This document shows, one piece after another, positions 19,358 to 27,461 of a stretch of DNA of 64,000 bases (within the stretch, counting starts at the first letter, position 1; every line of letters begins with the position of its first letter). Made by a program: the position numbers and the translations under genes. The stretch is from NCBI RefSeq assembly GCF_007785775.2, contig NZ_VNIK02000003.1, positions 214,902 through 278,901 of the forward strand, given 5' to 3'. The stretch comes from Flagellimonas hadalis (GTDB lineage: Bacteria > Bacteroidota > Bacteroidia > Flavobacteriales > Flavobacteriaceae). Under the pieces are notes generated by a model. That model was not told the origin of the DNA and made no database searches. It saw only the letters and a program-made list of their open reading frames with translations.

Positions 19358-19373
19358 TTTCAATTAATTGAAA
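19358..19373. promoter_or_regulatory. Perfect 16-bp palindrome upstream of the SET-domain gene
   Basis: TTTCAATTAATTGAAA reads the same on both strands and lies 82 bp before the ATG at 19456. It could be an operator; chance is possible in A/T-rich DNA. Confidence 0.25.
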
Positions 19374-19455
19374 TTCAAATCATTAACCTCTTTAAATTTT
19401 TCATCAACGGATTGAACAATTTTATACCTTCATTCGAAAATTCATTACGTATAAA

Positions 19456-20061
19456 ATGATCCATCCCGATACAGAATTGCGCTTTATCAGCAACGAAATT
19501 GGCTACGGCGTCGTCGCCACCAAATTCATTCCCGCAGGGACCATTACCTGGGTGCTCGACGAACTGGACCGCGAGTTTACCCCTTTGGAACTGCAACGCA
19601 TGGCCCCCATCTACCAAAACATTCTGGACACCTACACCTTTCGGAACAACAAGGGCAACTACATCCTCTGTTGGGACAACGGGCGCTACGTGAACCACAG
19701 TTTCAACTCCAATTGCCTCACCACGGCCTACGATTTTGAGATTGCCATCCGCGACATCCAGCCCGGGGAGCAGCTCACGGACGACTATGGCTACCTGAAC
19801 ATTCCCATGCCCTTTAGGGCAGCCGACGAGGGCACCCGCCGAAAAGTGGTGTACCCCGACGACCTTTTGAAATACTACAAGGTCTGGGACAGTAAGATCA
19901 AAAAGGTGTTCGGCAACATCACCCAACTGCAACAGCCCTTGCGCTCCATTCTTGACGAAGGGCTTTGGGGCAAGATAGAGGATATCATCGGCGGCAAGGA
20001 AGAGCTGGAATCCATCCTGGCCAATTTCTATAACGGAAACCACGTAGCACTTTCCAAATAA
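19456..20061 (+). CDS. SET-domain protein (putative lysine methyltransferase)
   Basis: 201 residues. The SET core spans about 8-115: GYGVVATKFIPAGT (first strand motif), RYVNHSFNSNC (the NHS/C motif that contacts S-adenosylmethionine; Asn80-His81, Cys87) and GEQLTDDYG (the final pseudoknot and catalytic-Tyr region, Tyr111). No pre-SET or post-SET zinc cysteines are visible. The C-terminal 80 residues are helical and unique. SET proteins methylate lysine side chains using S-adenosylmethionine; the bacterial substrate here is unknown. Stands alone, with a terminator after it. Confidence 0.85.
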   Translation: MIHPDTELRFISNEIGYGVVATKFIPAGTITWVLDELDREFTPLELQRMAPIYQNILDTYTFRNNKGNYILCWDNGRYVNHSFNSNCLTTAYDFEIAIRDIQPGEQLTDDYGYLNIPMPFRAADEGTRRKVVYPDDLLKYYKVWDSKIKKVFGNITQLQQPLRSILDEGLWGKIEDIIGGKEELESILANFYNGNHVALSK

Positions 20062-20075
20062 CCCACCAAAACCAA

Positions 20076-20101
20076 AAAAGGCACCCAATTGGGTGCCTTT
20101 T
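20076..20101. terminator. Bidirectional intrinsic terminator
   Basis: A perfect palindrome with arms AAAAGGCACCCAA (20076-20088) and TTGGGTGCCTTTT (20089-20101), between the stops of the SET-domain gene and the convergent gene at 20122-20685. Confidence 0.85.
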
Positions 20102-20121
20102 CCATTCTTCTTCATTGCAAT

Positions 20122-20685
20122 TTAATTGCCAAAACTATTGGCCAATCGTGGTCTTGGGCTTTTGCTCCGTATAAACAGATCCGTTAGCGGTTTAAAGTGT
20201 CGCTTCCACTCAAATGGAGCAAAGTCGAACCACAATTTTACTTCAGTGGCCTCACCACCTTCCATTTGGAAACCATCTTCAATGGTGAAATCCAATCGCT
20301 CAAAGGCGTTGGCAGATTCCTCCACCCCGTCCTGATACACAAACTGGTTGCCCCAGCCTGCCAGATAAAACCGAAGTTTGGTGTATTTCCCTTCGGGAAG
20401 GGTGAGTACGCTCTTGGAGCGTAGAAAGGTCCCAGAAGGGATTCCCTTTAGGGAAACCGGGTTCTGGCCTGGAAAATCCACGATGAAATGCTCCTTACCA
20501 TGTTCATCAATGGCCGAGAACTTCGTGATGTTCAACAACATTTCCGAAACCTTCAGCGATGTGGCGGCCTCGTTTTTCAATATCAATTCCTTCACGGCCC
20601 GTTCCTCTGCATACCAATCACCAATGGCATTGGGGGCAAAAGGTACGGTGGACCATATCGTGGGATAAAAGTTCGTTTTTTTCAT
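20122..20685 (-). CDS. Conserved-looking protein of unknown function
   Basis: 187 residues from the ATG at 20685 (MKKTNFYPTIWSTVPFAPNA); the frame is open 14 codons further upstream. No signal peptide or membrane helix. It appears rich in beta strands, with PEGKYTKLRFYLAGWGNQFV and GGEATEVKLWFDFAPFEW. The latter part (KYTKLRF, then VKLWFDF) is reminiscent of DUF4382-type beta-sandwich modules, but the match is too weak to assign. No operon partner. Confidence 0.65.
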   Translation of the reverse strand: MKKTNFYPTIWSTVPFAPNAIGDWYAEERAVKELILKNEAATSLKVSEMLLNITKFSAIDEHGKEHFIVDFPGQNPVSLKGIPSGTFLRSKSVLTLPEGKYTKLRFYLAGWGNQFVYQDGVEESANAFERLDFTIEDGFQMEGGEATEVKLWFDFAPFEWKRHFKPLTDLFIRSKSPRPRLANSFGN

Positions 20686-20961
20686 AGCGCGTATATTTTG
20701 GGTTATACGGGTACAAAGTTGCAGCAAACCAATAGGTTACGCGTCCAATAAATTGACCAGTTTATATGCTGCATTACCCTGGAATGCCAATTTTAAGATT
20801 TCGTTAGGTTAAAATGACATAAATATGAAAAAAGGGGCATTCCAATCGATTCGCCATATACCCTGCAACACCCCAAACTCCCATCAAAAACAAAGAGATG
20901 GTAGAATATCAGTTTTTGGCTCTGCTAAAAAGACTATCTTTTCTTTCCGTAAAATCATTGA

Positions 20962-21711
20962 ATGAAAATCAACGTCCTATTCCTGATACTGGCCTTGGTG
21001 GCCGAGGTCATTGGCACCATTGGCGGTTTTGGGTCATCGGTCTTCTTTGTGCCCTTGGGAAATTTTTATTTTGATTTTTACTCCGTTCTGGGGATGACGG
21101 CCATTTTCCACCTCTCCAGCAACATCAGTAAAATATTCCTGTTCAAAAAAGGGCTGGACAAAAAACTGTTGCTCTACATCGGTGTACCTTCCGTGCTGTT
21201 CGTGGTGATCGGTGGTTTTTTGTCGAAAATGGTAGACAGCGGCGCCCTGGAAATAATCTTGGGAATTTTTTTGGTGATCTTCAGCTTGCTGTTCCTCATA
21301 AAAAGTGAAATTGTGGTGCTCCCCAGTAAGAAGAACGCCATGATCGGGGGCACACTTTCCGGGTTCTCCGCAGGGCTTCTGGGTACGGGCGGTGCCATCC
21401 GTGGCCTGACGATGGCCGCCTTCAATCTGGAGAAAAATGCGTTCATCGCCACTTCTGCGTTTATCGATTTCATGATCGATTTCTCACGCACCTTTGTGTA
21501 CTACGACAACGGCTATATCGGAAAACAGGAATTAACCTACCTCCCTTTTTTATTGGTCATTGGTTTTGTGGGCACGTATTTGGGCAAGAAAATCTTGGCC
21601 TACATCCCGCAGGAAAAATTCAGAAGGTTGAGCCTTATTTTTATCTTGATCATCGGTCTGGCCACCCTAATCCAGTTGACGGTGGAACACTGGGGTCAGT
21701 TCCCCTCGTAA
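20962..21711 (+). CDS. TSUP/TauE-SafE family permease
   Basis: 249 residues with 7-8 membrane helices. The two half-repeats each show the family's glycine-rich loop: EVIGTIGGFGSSVFFVPLG near the N terminus and GFSAGLLGTGGAIRGL in the second half. TSUP proteins export or import small anions such as sulfite, sulfoacetate or organic acids; the substrate cannot be predicted. Its 3' end overlaps the convergent marR gene by 16 bp, and it lies next to the tyrosine-degradation genes, though on a separate transcript. Confidence 0.87.
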   Translation: MKINVLFLILALVAEVIGTIGGFGSSVFFVPLGNFYFDFYSVLGMTAIFHLSSNISKIFLFKKGLDKKLLLYIGVPSVLFVVIGGFLSKMVDSGALEIILGIFLVIFSLLFLIKSEIVVLPSKKNAMIGGTLSGFSAGLLGTGGAIRGLTMAAFNLEKNAFIATSAFIDFMIDFSRTFVYYDNGYIGKQELTYLPFLLVIGFVGTYLGKKILAYIPQEKFRRLSLIFILIIGLATLIQLTVEHWGQFPS

Positions 21712-22142
21712 TTATCCCCCATTTGGTCCAAGACCCTTAAAAAGGTCTCGAACTCCACGGGATCGATATTTTTTACGGCCAGTTTTCTTAAAGCTAGCGC
21801 GCTGGGCAAGGTCAGTTCAATGATTTTCCTCCCCTGCTCGGTCAGTTCCAGTTTATAACGTTTTTGGTCGCCCTCGAACCGGGTCTTGGCAATCCACCCC
21901 TTGCGCTCCAACCCGCCAATCACCCTGGAAATGGTGGCACGGTTACGGAAGTTGCCCTTTACGATCTCCCGCTGGCTCGCCCCGTCACCCAGTTCGTAGA
22001 TCTGGTGCAGGATCACCCACTGCTCAATGGTCACTTCAACCCCCAATTCATCAAAGGCCCGCAAATAGGCTTTTTGAATCTTACGGAGCACCAAGTCCAA
22101 GTGCAGCCCTATCCCCTGTATTTCGTCAATCCGGTTGAGCAT
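21696..22142 (-). CDS. MarR-family transcriptional regulator, divergent from hppD
   Basis: 148 residues: a winged helix-turn-helix of the MarR type (EQWVILHQIYELGDGASQRE, then NRATISRVIGGLERKGWI as recognition helix and wing start, then KRYKLELTEQGRKI). Dimerisation helices lie at both ends. It is divergent from hppD, and an inverted repeat overlapping the hppD promoter is the likely operator, so it probably represses the homogentisate pathway until an aromatic intermediate binds. An ATG at 22184 would add 14 hydrophobic residues atypical of the family; 22142 is preferred. Confidence 0.88.
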   Translation of the reverse strand: MLNRIDEIQGIGLHLDLVLRKIQKAYLRAFDELGVEVTIEQWVILHQIYELGDGASQREIVKGNFRNRATISRVIGGLERKGWIAKTRFEGDQKRYKLELTEQGRKIIELTLPSALALRKLAVKNIDPVEFETFLRVLDQMGDNYEGN

Positions 22143-22266
22143 TCCAAAACTAATTGCCACAAAAATAGGGATTCCGTTTTTCATGCCCTTGTCCCAGTGC
22201 AGGGTAAAGACAGAAACTTTAACCTAAATTTTAATCCTGAAAACGTTATAGTGACTTAAAATTACT

Positions 22267-22289
22267 TATTTTTGTTGTTAATGCAACAA
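22267..22289 (+). promoter_or_regulatory. hppD promoter box with overlapping inverted-repeat operator
   Basis: TATTTTTG (22267-22274) matches the flavobacterial -7 box and starts 52 bp before the hppD ATG. It overlaps a perfect inverted repeat TTGTTG-N6-CAACAA (22272-22289), of the size and shape bound by MarR dimers. Binding here by the neighbouring MarR would block the promoter. No clear -33 TTG is seen, as expected of a regulated promoter. Confidence 0.5.
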
Positions 22290-22318
22290 TTTAATTAAAC
22301 AACTAAATCATAACGAAC

Positions 22319-23455
22319 ATGGCGACATCAACACTTCCAAAGACGCAAAAGGATACCGAACAGGATTTCATGCCCATCAACGGCACGGACTATGTGGAAT
22401 TGTATGTGGGCAACTCCAAACAGGCCGCCCATTTTTACAAGACCGCTTTTGGGTTCCAGTCCTTGGCACAGGCGGGGCTTGAAACCGGCTTGAAGGATCG
22501 GGAAAGTTACGTGGTAGTCCAGGACAAGATCCGCTTGGTGCTCACCTCTCCCCTAAAAAGTGGTACCGAGATTGGGAAGCATATCGACAAGCACGGTGAT
22601 GGTGTGAAGGTCGTGGCCCTTTGGGTGGACGATGCCACCTATGCCTACAACGCAGCCATGGAAAGAGGGGCCAAATCCTATATGGAACCCAAAGTTGAGG
22701 AAGATGCCCACGGAAAAGTGGTGCGGTCAGGCATTTACACCTATGGTGAAACCGTCCACATTTTTGTGGAACGCAAGGATTATAACGGAACTTTCCTGCC
22801 CGGTTTCAAAAAATGGGAGACACCGGATTACAACCCCGCTCCCACTGGATTGAAGTTTGTGGACCATATGGTGGGCAACGTGGGTTGGAACCAAATGGAC
22901 CATTGGGTAGGTTTTTATGAAGATGTATTGGGATTCAAAAATATTCTTTCGTTTGACGATAAGGACATTTCCACCGATTACACCGCCCTGATGAGCAAGG
23001 TGATGAGCAACGGGAACGGACGCATCAAATTCCCCATCAACGAACCTGCCGAAGGAAAGAAAAAATCACAGGTGGAAGAATACCTCGATTTTTATGAGGG
23101 TGAAGGTGTACAACACATTGCTGTTGCCACGGACAACATTATCCAAACCGTGCGTGACCTCAAGAGCCGTGGGGTGGAATTCCTTCGTGTGCCCAACACC
23201 TATTACGATGCCGTGACCGACCGTGTGGGTGAAATCGATGAGGACATTGCCCCATTGAAGGAACTGGGCATCTTGGTGGACCGTGATGACGAAGGCTATC
23301 TACTTCAGATTTTCACCAAACCAGTTGAACCCAGACCCACGATGTTCTTCGAAATTATCCAAAGAAAAGGCGCACAATCGTTTGGAAAAGGTAACTTTAA
23401 GGCACTGTTCGAGGCCATTGAGCGCGAGCAGGAGCTAAGAGGCACTTTGCATTAA
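22319..23455 (+). CDS. hppD: 4-hydroxyphenylpyruvate dioxygenase
   Basis: 378 residues; converts 4-hydroxyphenylpyruvate to homogentisate, the second step of tyrosine degradation. Two vicinal-oxygen-chelate halves; the iron ligands are visible as His183 (FVDHMVGNV), His266 (VQHIAVAT) and Glu345 (FFEIIQRKG). Cytoplasmic, non-heme Fe(II). It is the first gene of the catabolic run, preceded by the MarR-type operator and promoter, and followed by hmgA after 79 bp. Confidence 0.97.
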   Translation: MATSTLPKTQKDTEQDFMPINGTDYVELYVGNSKQAAHFYKTAFGFQSLAQAGLETGLKDRESYVVVQDKIRLVLTSPLKSGTEIGKHIDKHGDGVKVVALWVDDATYAYNAAMERGAKSYMEPKVEEDAHGKVVRSGIYTYGETVHIFVERKDYNGTFLPGFKKWETPDYNPAPTGLKFVDHMVGNVGWNQMDHWVGFYEDVLGFKNILSFDDKDISTDYTALMSKVMSNGNGRIKFPINEPAEGKKKSQVEEYLDFYEGEGVQHIAVATDNIIQTVRDLKSRGVEFLRVPNTYYDAVTDRVGEIDEDIAPLKELGILVDRDDEGYLLQIFTKPVEPRPTMFFEIIQRKGAQSFGKGNFKALFEAIEREQELRGTLH

Positions 23456-23460
23456 TATGT

Positions 23461-23534
23461 TATGAGTGATGAGTTAGGAGTTATGAATCTTATTAACTTT
23501 TAACTCTAAACTCCGAACTCTAAACTGATAAAAA
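23461..23534. repeat. Low-complexity imperfect inverted repeat between hppD and hmgA
   Basis: GAGTTAGGAGTT (23471-23482) faces the related units AACTCTAAACTC and AACTCTAAACT (about 23502-23525). Such ACTC/GAGT repeats occur between genes in Flavobacteriaceae; no function is known to me. Confidence 0.35.
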
Positions 23535-24692
23535 ATGCCCATATATCACAAACTCGGGAAAATTCCGCATAAACGGCATACCCAGTTCGAAAAACCGAAC
23601 GGAGGGCTGTATTATGAGCAGCTTTTCGGCACCATTGGTTTCGATGGCATGTCGTCCCTGTCCTATCACGTCCATCGCCCCACGCAGGTGAAGGAAATTG
23701 GAAAGGCCATTGACGTATCGCCCAAAATTGCGGTGGAAAAGAACATCACCAGCAGAAAGCTTATCGGGTTCGATGTTCAGCCCAAGGATGATTTTTTGGA
23801 AGCCCATGAGCCTCTTTTGGTGAACAACGATGTGCACATTGGCTTGGCCGCGCCTAAAAAATCCATCACGGATTATTTTTACAAGAACGCCGATGCCGAT
23901 GAGATGCTCTTCATCCACAAAGGATCGGGAACCTTGAAAACCTTTTTGGGCAACATCCCGTTTGAATATGGGGATTACCTCATCATTCCGCGCGGGATGA
24001 TCTATCAAATCGAATTTGATACAGAGGACAACCGCATCCTGTATGCGGAATCCTTTCATCCCATTTACACCCCAAAGCGCTACCGAAACTGGTTTGGGCA
24101 GTTGTTGGAGCATTCCCCCTATTGCGAACGGGACTATAAATTGCCGCAAGACCTTCAGACCTTTGATGAGAAAGGGGAATTTTTGATGAAGATCAAAAAG
24201 CAGGGCATGCTGCACGAATTGGTGTATGCCAGTCATCCTTTTGACGTAATCGGTTGGGACGGATATAATTTCCCCTACGGGTTTTCCATCCACAATTTTG
24301 AACCCATCACGGGCCGTGTGCACCAACCGCCACCGGTACACCAAACGTTTGAAACGAGTGCCTTTGTCATCTGTTCGTTCTGCCCAAGGTTGTACGACTA
24401 CCATCCCAAAGCCATTCCGGCCCCCTATAACCATTCGAATATAGACTCGGATGAGGTGTTGTATTATGTGGATGGCGATTTCATGAGCCGCACCGGGATT
24501 GGCCCAGGATACATTTCGTTGCATCCGGCAGGTATTCCACACGGGCCGCATCCTGGTACCTATGAGGCCAGTATCGGTAAAAAGAGTACGGAAGAATTGG
24601 CCGTGATGATCGATACCTTCAAACCGTTGAAAATCACCGAAAATGCCCTAAAAATTGACGATGGCAAGTATTACAAGTCGTGGTTGGAGTAA
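23535..24692 (+). CDS. hmgA: Homogentisate 1,2-dioxygenase
   Basis: 385 residues; opens the homogentisate ring to maleylacetoacetate. A cupin-type double barrel. The C-terminal half shows the conserved metal region APYNHSNIDSDEVLYYVDGD (His and Glu ligands) followed by ISLHPAGIPHGPHPG (third His ligand). Slightly shorter than the human enzyme (445), like other bacterial members. It acts directly after HppD and is followed by fahA; the next step, maleylacetoacetate isomerase, has no gene in the cluster. Confidence 0.96.
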   Translation: MPIYHKLGKIPHKRHTQFEKPNGGLYYEQLFGTIGFDGMSSLSYHVHRPTQVKEIGKAIDVSPKIAVEKNITSRKLIGFDVQPKDDFLEAHEPLLVNNDVHIGLAAPKKSITDYFYKNADADEMLFIHKGSGTLKTFLGNIPFEYGDYLIIPRGMIYQIEFDTEDNRILYAESFHPIYTPKRYRNWFGQLLEHSPYCERDYKLPQDLQTFDEKGEFLMKIKKQGMLHELVYASHPFDVIGWDGYNFPYGFSIHNFEPITGRVHQPPPVHQTFETSAFVICSFCPRLYDYHPKAIPAPYNHSNIDSDEVLYYVDGDFMSRTGIGPGYISLHPAGIPHGPHPGTYEASIGKKSTEELAVMIDTFKPLKITENALKIDDGKYYKSWLE

Positions 24693-24713
24693 TCATTAAA
24701 GACCAATGCCTTC

Positions 24714-24778
24714 TGTCTTTTCGAGCGCAGTCGAGAAATGAAGGCTTTTTATTGCTCTCGACTGCGCTCGAACTGACA
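24714..24778. repeat. Palindromic intergenic repeat (GAGCGCAGTCGA type), copy 1
   Basis: Perfect 16-bp arms TCGAGCGCAGTCGAGA (24721-24736) and TCTCGACTGCGCTCGA (24756-24771), bounded by TGTC and GACA. This is the REP-like element often found between flavobacterial genes. It lies just before fahA; a second copy lies just after it. Confidence 0.8.
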
Positions 24779-24791
24779 TAAAAACACATTC

Positions 24792-26012
24792 ATGATCATA
24801 AACATCCCAGAAAACTCAGACTTTTCCATCCATAACATCCCCTTCGGGATTTTTTCCACCGAAGACAGAAGCCCACGTGTGGGCGTGGCCGTTGGCGAGC
24901 ATATTCTCGACCTGGCTGCCGTGGCCGAACTCGATGTGTTCGAATTCAACACTGCCGTGTTGGAAAAAGACACCCTCAATGATTTTATTTCCCTCGGGAA
25001 GGAAATCACCAGTCGAGTGCGAAAAAAAATCCAACATTGGCTGAAGGATGAGAATTCCGTTTTGGCCGGAAAACCGGAACTTTTTGTAAAGCAATCCGAA
25101 GCCCAAATGCACATGCCCGTTTCAGTGGGCGACTATACCGATTTCTATTCCAGCATAGAACACGCCACCAATGTGGGAAAAATGTTCCGCGACCCTGAAA
25201 ATGCCCTTTTGCCCAACTGGAAACATATTCCTGTGGGATATCATGGCAGGGCAAGTTCAATTATTGTGAGTGGGCAGCCCATCCATCGACCCAAGGGACA
25301 GACCTTGCCCAACAATGCGGATGCCCCGGTTTTCGGGCCCACGCAGCGGTTGGATTTTGAACTGGAAATGGGTTTTATCTGCGGCAAGGACACCCAGTTG
25401 GGGGAATCCGTCTCCACCGAAGATGCCGAGGATTACATTTTTGGCTTGGTATTGTTCAACGATTGGTCTGCCCGAGACATCCAAAAATGGGAATATGTAC
25501 CGCTTGGACCCTTTTTGGCGAAGAACTTTGCCTCTTCCATCTCGCCATGGGTGGTGACCCTGGAGGCATTGAATCCTTTCAAAGTGGCAGGGCCCACACA
25601 AGAACCTAAAGTATTGCCGTATTTGGCTTATGAGGGTGAGAAAAATTACAACATCAACTTGGAAGTGGGCATTACGCCCGAAGGGAGCGAAGAAACCACG
25701 GTTTGCCGCAGTAATTTCAAGTACATGTACTGGAACATGGCCCAGCAATTGGCACACCACACCGTGAACGGCTGTAACATCCATGTGGGTGATATGATGG
25801 CTTCGGGAACCATTTCGGGCAAGGAGGATGATTCCTTTGGCTCCATGTTGGAGCTTGCCTGGATGGGGACCAAACCTGTGAAGATGAAAGACGGTTCGGA
25901 ACGTAAATTCATCAACGATGGGGATACGGTGACCTTACGCGGTTTCGCCCAAAATGGCGATATTAGGGTCGGATTCGGGGAAGTTTCCACGAAAGTGCTT
26001 CCTGCGAAATAA
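24792..26012 (+). CDS. fahA: Fumarylacetoacetase
   Basis: 406 residues; hydrolyses fumarylacetoacetate to fumarate and acetoacetate, ending tyrosine degradation. An N-terminal SH3-like domain (about 1-110) precedes the catalytic beta-roll: VGDYTDFYSSIEHATNVGKM (catalytic His and metal Asp), YHGRASSI, ELEMGFI, NDWSARDIQ and SGTISGKEDDSFGSMLEL. All family landmarks are present. It is bracketed by two copies of a palindromic repeat and may be translated from the same transcript as hppD-hmgA. Confidence 0.96.
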   Translation: MIINIPENSDFSIHNIPFGIFSTEDRSPRVGVAVGEHILDLAAVAELDVFEFNTAVLEKDTLNDFISLGKEITSRVRKKIQHWLKDENSVLAGKPELFVKQSEAQMHMPVSVGDYTDFYSSIEHATNVGKMFRDPENALLPNWKHIPVGYHGRASSIIVSGQPIHRPKGQTLPNNADAPVFGPTQRLDFELEMGFICGKDTQLGESVSTEDAEDYIFGLVLFNDWSARDIQKWEYVPLGPFLAKNFASSISPWVVTLEALNPFKVAGPTQEPKVLPYLAYEGEKNYNINLEVGITPEGSEETTVCRSNFKYMYWNMAQQLAHHTVNGCNIHVGDMMASGTISGKEDDSFGSMLELAWMGTKPVKMKDGSERKFINDGDTVTLRGFAQNGDIRVGFGEVSTKVLPAK

Positions 26013-26037
26013 ATTTCACTTTAGATGAACATTGAGC

Positions 26038-26118
26038 TGTCATCCTGAGCGCAGTCGAAGGAACAGCTGAAATGTTACCTGAGAGTTATACCATATCTCG
26101 ACTGCGCTCGATATGACA
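26038..26118. repeat. Palindromic intergenic repeat (GAGCGCAGTCGA type), copy 2
   Basis: TGTCAT (26038-26043) and ATGACA (26113-26118) form the ends. Inner arms are GAGCGCAGTCGA (26047-26058) and TCGACTGCGCTC (26098-26109). It shares its core with copy 1 at 24714-24778, though the loop differs. Confidence 0.8.
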
Positions 26119-26129
26119 AGAAACAAACC

Positions 26130-26999
26130 ATGATCAAAACCGTAGACCCAACCCAAGTAAGCCAGCCCGAACTGCATAGCATTTTGCTCACGGCGGTGGC
26201 CCCAAGGCCCATCTGCTTTGCCAGTACCATCGACAAGGATGGGAACGTGAACCTGAGCCCGTTCAGTTTTTTCAATGTGTTCAGTTCCAATCCACCCATC
26301 ATGATTTTTTCGCCATCGCGAAGCGGCAGGGACAACTCCTTGAAGCATACCCATGAAAATGTATTGGAAGTCCCCGAAGTGGTCATCAATATTGTGAACC
26401 ACAACATGGCAGAACAGATGTCGCTTTCCAGCACGGCCTATGCCAAAGGAGTAAACGAATTTCAAAAGGCGGGATTTACCGAAGTGCCCAGTGAAAAGGT
26501 AAGACCTCCCCGCGTGGCGGAATCCCCCGTTTCCTTTGAATGTTCTGTTATGGAAGTTATTGAATTGGCCCAAACTCCGGGAGCGGGCAACCTCATCATC
26601 GCCAAAGTGGAACTCATCCATGTGGACGATGCCTATTTTACCGATGGCATTCTGGATACCGAAAAATTGGACCTCGTGGGCCGTATGGGAGGCAATTGGT
26701 ACATCCGGGCCATCAAGGATTCGTTGTTTGAAATTCCGAAACCACTCCGCACCCATGGTATTGGGGTGGATGCCTTGCCAAAGGGCATACGCGAAAGCGA
26801 GGTACTTACCGGAAACAATTTGGGACGATTGGGCAATGTGGAAAGCCTGCCCTCTGCATCCGAAGTCGAAAAAATCGTAAAAGCCGATGGCGTGGATACG
26901 CTTTCCCAAAGGGAACTCCATACCTTGGCCCAGCAGCTTTTGGAAGCCGGGGATACGGAAAAGGCGATGGCGTTGTTGTTGTTTGCTGAGGGTTTGTAA
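26130..26999 (+). CDS. Flavin reductase-like (flavoredoxin/DIM6-NTAB) FMN-binding protein
   Basis: 289 residues. The first 200 form the FMN-binding split barrel of the flavin-reductase-like family (APRPICFASTIDKDGNVNLS; SFFNVFSSNPPIMIFSPSRS; VINIVNHNMAEQM). A C-terminal helical extension (about 220-289) is of unknown role. Members reduce flavin or bind FMN in oxidative degradation. Genes of this type accompany the homogentisate cluster in Flavobacteriaceae, but a specific step is not established. It follows fahA by 117 bp occupied mainly by the palindromic repeat. Confidence 0.85.
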   Translation: MIKTVDPTQVSQPELHSILLTAVAPRPICFASTIDKDGNVNLSPFSFFNVFSSNPPIMIFSPSRSGRDNSLKHTHENVLEVPEVVINIVNHNMAEQMSLSSTAYAKGVNEFQKAGFTEVPSEKVRPPRVAESPVSFECSVMEVIELAQTPGAGNLIIAKVELIHVDDAYFTDGILDTEKLDLVGRMGGNWYIRAIKDSLFEIPKPLRTHGIGVDALPKGIRESEVLTGNNLGRLGNVESLPSASEVEKIVKADGVDTLSQRELHTLAQQLLEAGDTEKAMALLLFAEGL

Positions 27000-27020
27000 A
27001 AGTTAAAATAAAGGAATTGC

Positions 27021-27437
27021 ATGAAAATTAGCTACTACCCTGTCTTTCTATTCATTCTATTTATTTCATTGAATAGTTTTTCTCAGATGAATGACACAGA
27101 GAAGAAAAAAAATATAACTCTTTTGTTTGGGCAATGGGAGGCTTTTAAGAAAACGGATTTGGATGGAGGCGATGGAAGTGATATAACTTTTAATGGTTTA
27201 CCATATACCGTCAGATTAGAGTTGATTTTTTTAGACAGAGTCTATTCTTATTTTAATAATGGTGAGGGAAGAATAGAAACGAGTTATACTTTAAAACAAG
27301 ATACACTGAAAATTTCCCGCTTTACTTATTCCATTGTTGAAATCACTGACTCAGAATTGGTATTAAAAGAAGAAGAATTTTTAGGAAAACTTATCTATCT
27401 GAAGAAAATAGAAGATAATTCTACAACAAAGAATTGA
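27021..27437 (+). CDS. Small secreted protein of unknown function, AT-rich
   Basis: 138 residues with a signal peptide (FLFILFISLNSFSQ, probable cleavage near residue 21). The mature part is beta-rich and ends LTITDSEL-like strands followed by YLKKIEDN, similar in character to small lipocalin-like proteins of Bacteroidota, but no family is assigned. Base composition and codon use are visibly more A/T-rich than both neighbours, and it interrupts the tyrosine-catabolism run, suggesting a later insertion. Gap to the next gene is 24 bp. Confidence 0.7.
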   Translation: MKISYYPVFLFILFISLNSFSQMNDTEKKKNITLLFGQWEAFKKTDLDGGDGSDITFNGLPYTVRLELIFLDRVYSYFNNGEGRIETSYTLKQDTLKISRFTYSIVEITDSELVLKEEEFLGKLIYLKKIEDNSTTKN

Positions 27438-27461
27438 GCTAAGTCAAAGTTTAAATAAAAA

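Noticed and set aside
24714-26118. Repeats around fahA as a CRISPR array or IS ends
   Set aside because: Only two copies, each self-complementary, with no spacers, transposase or target-site duplication visible.
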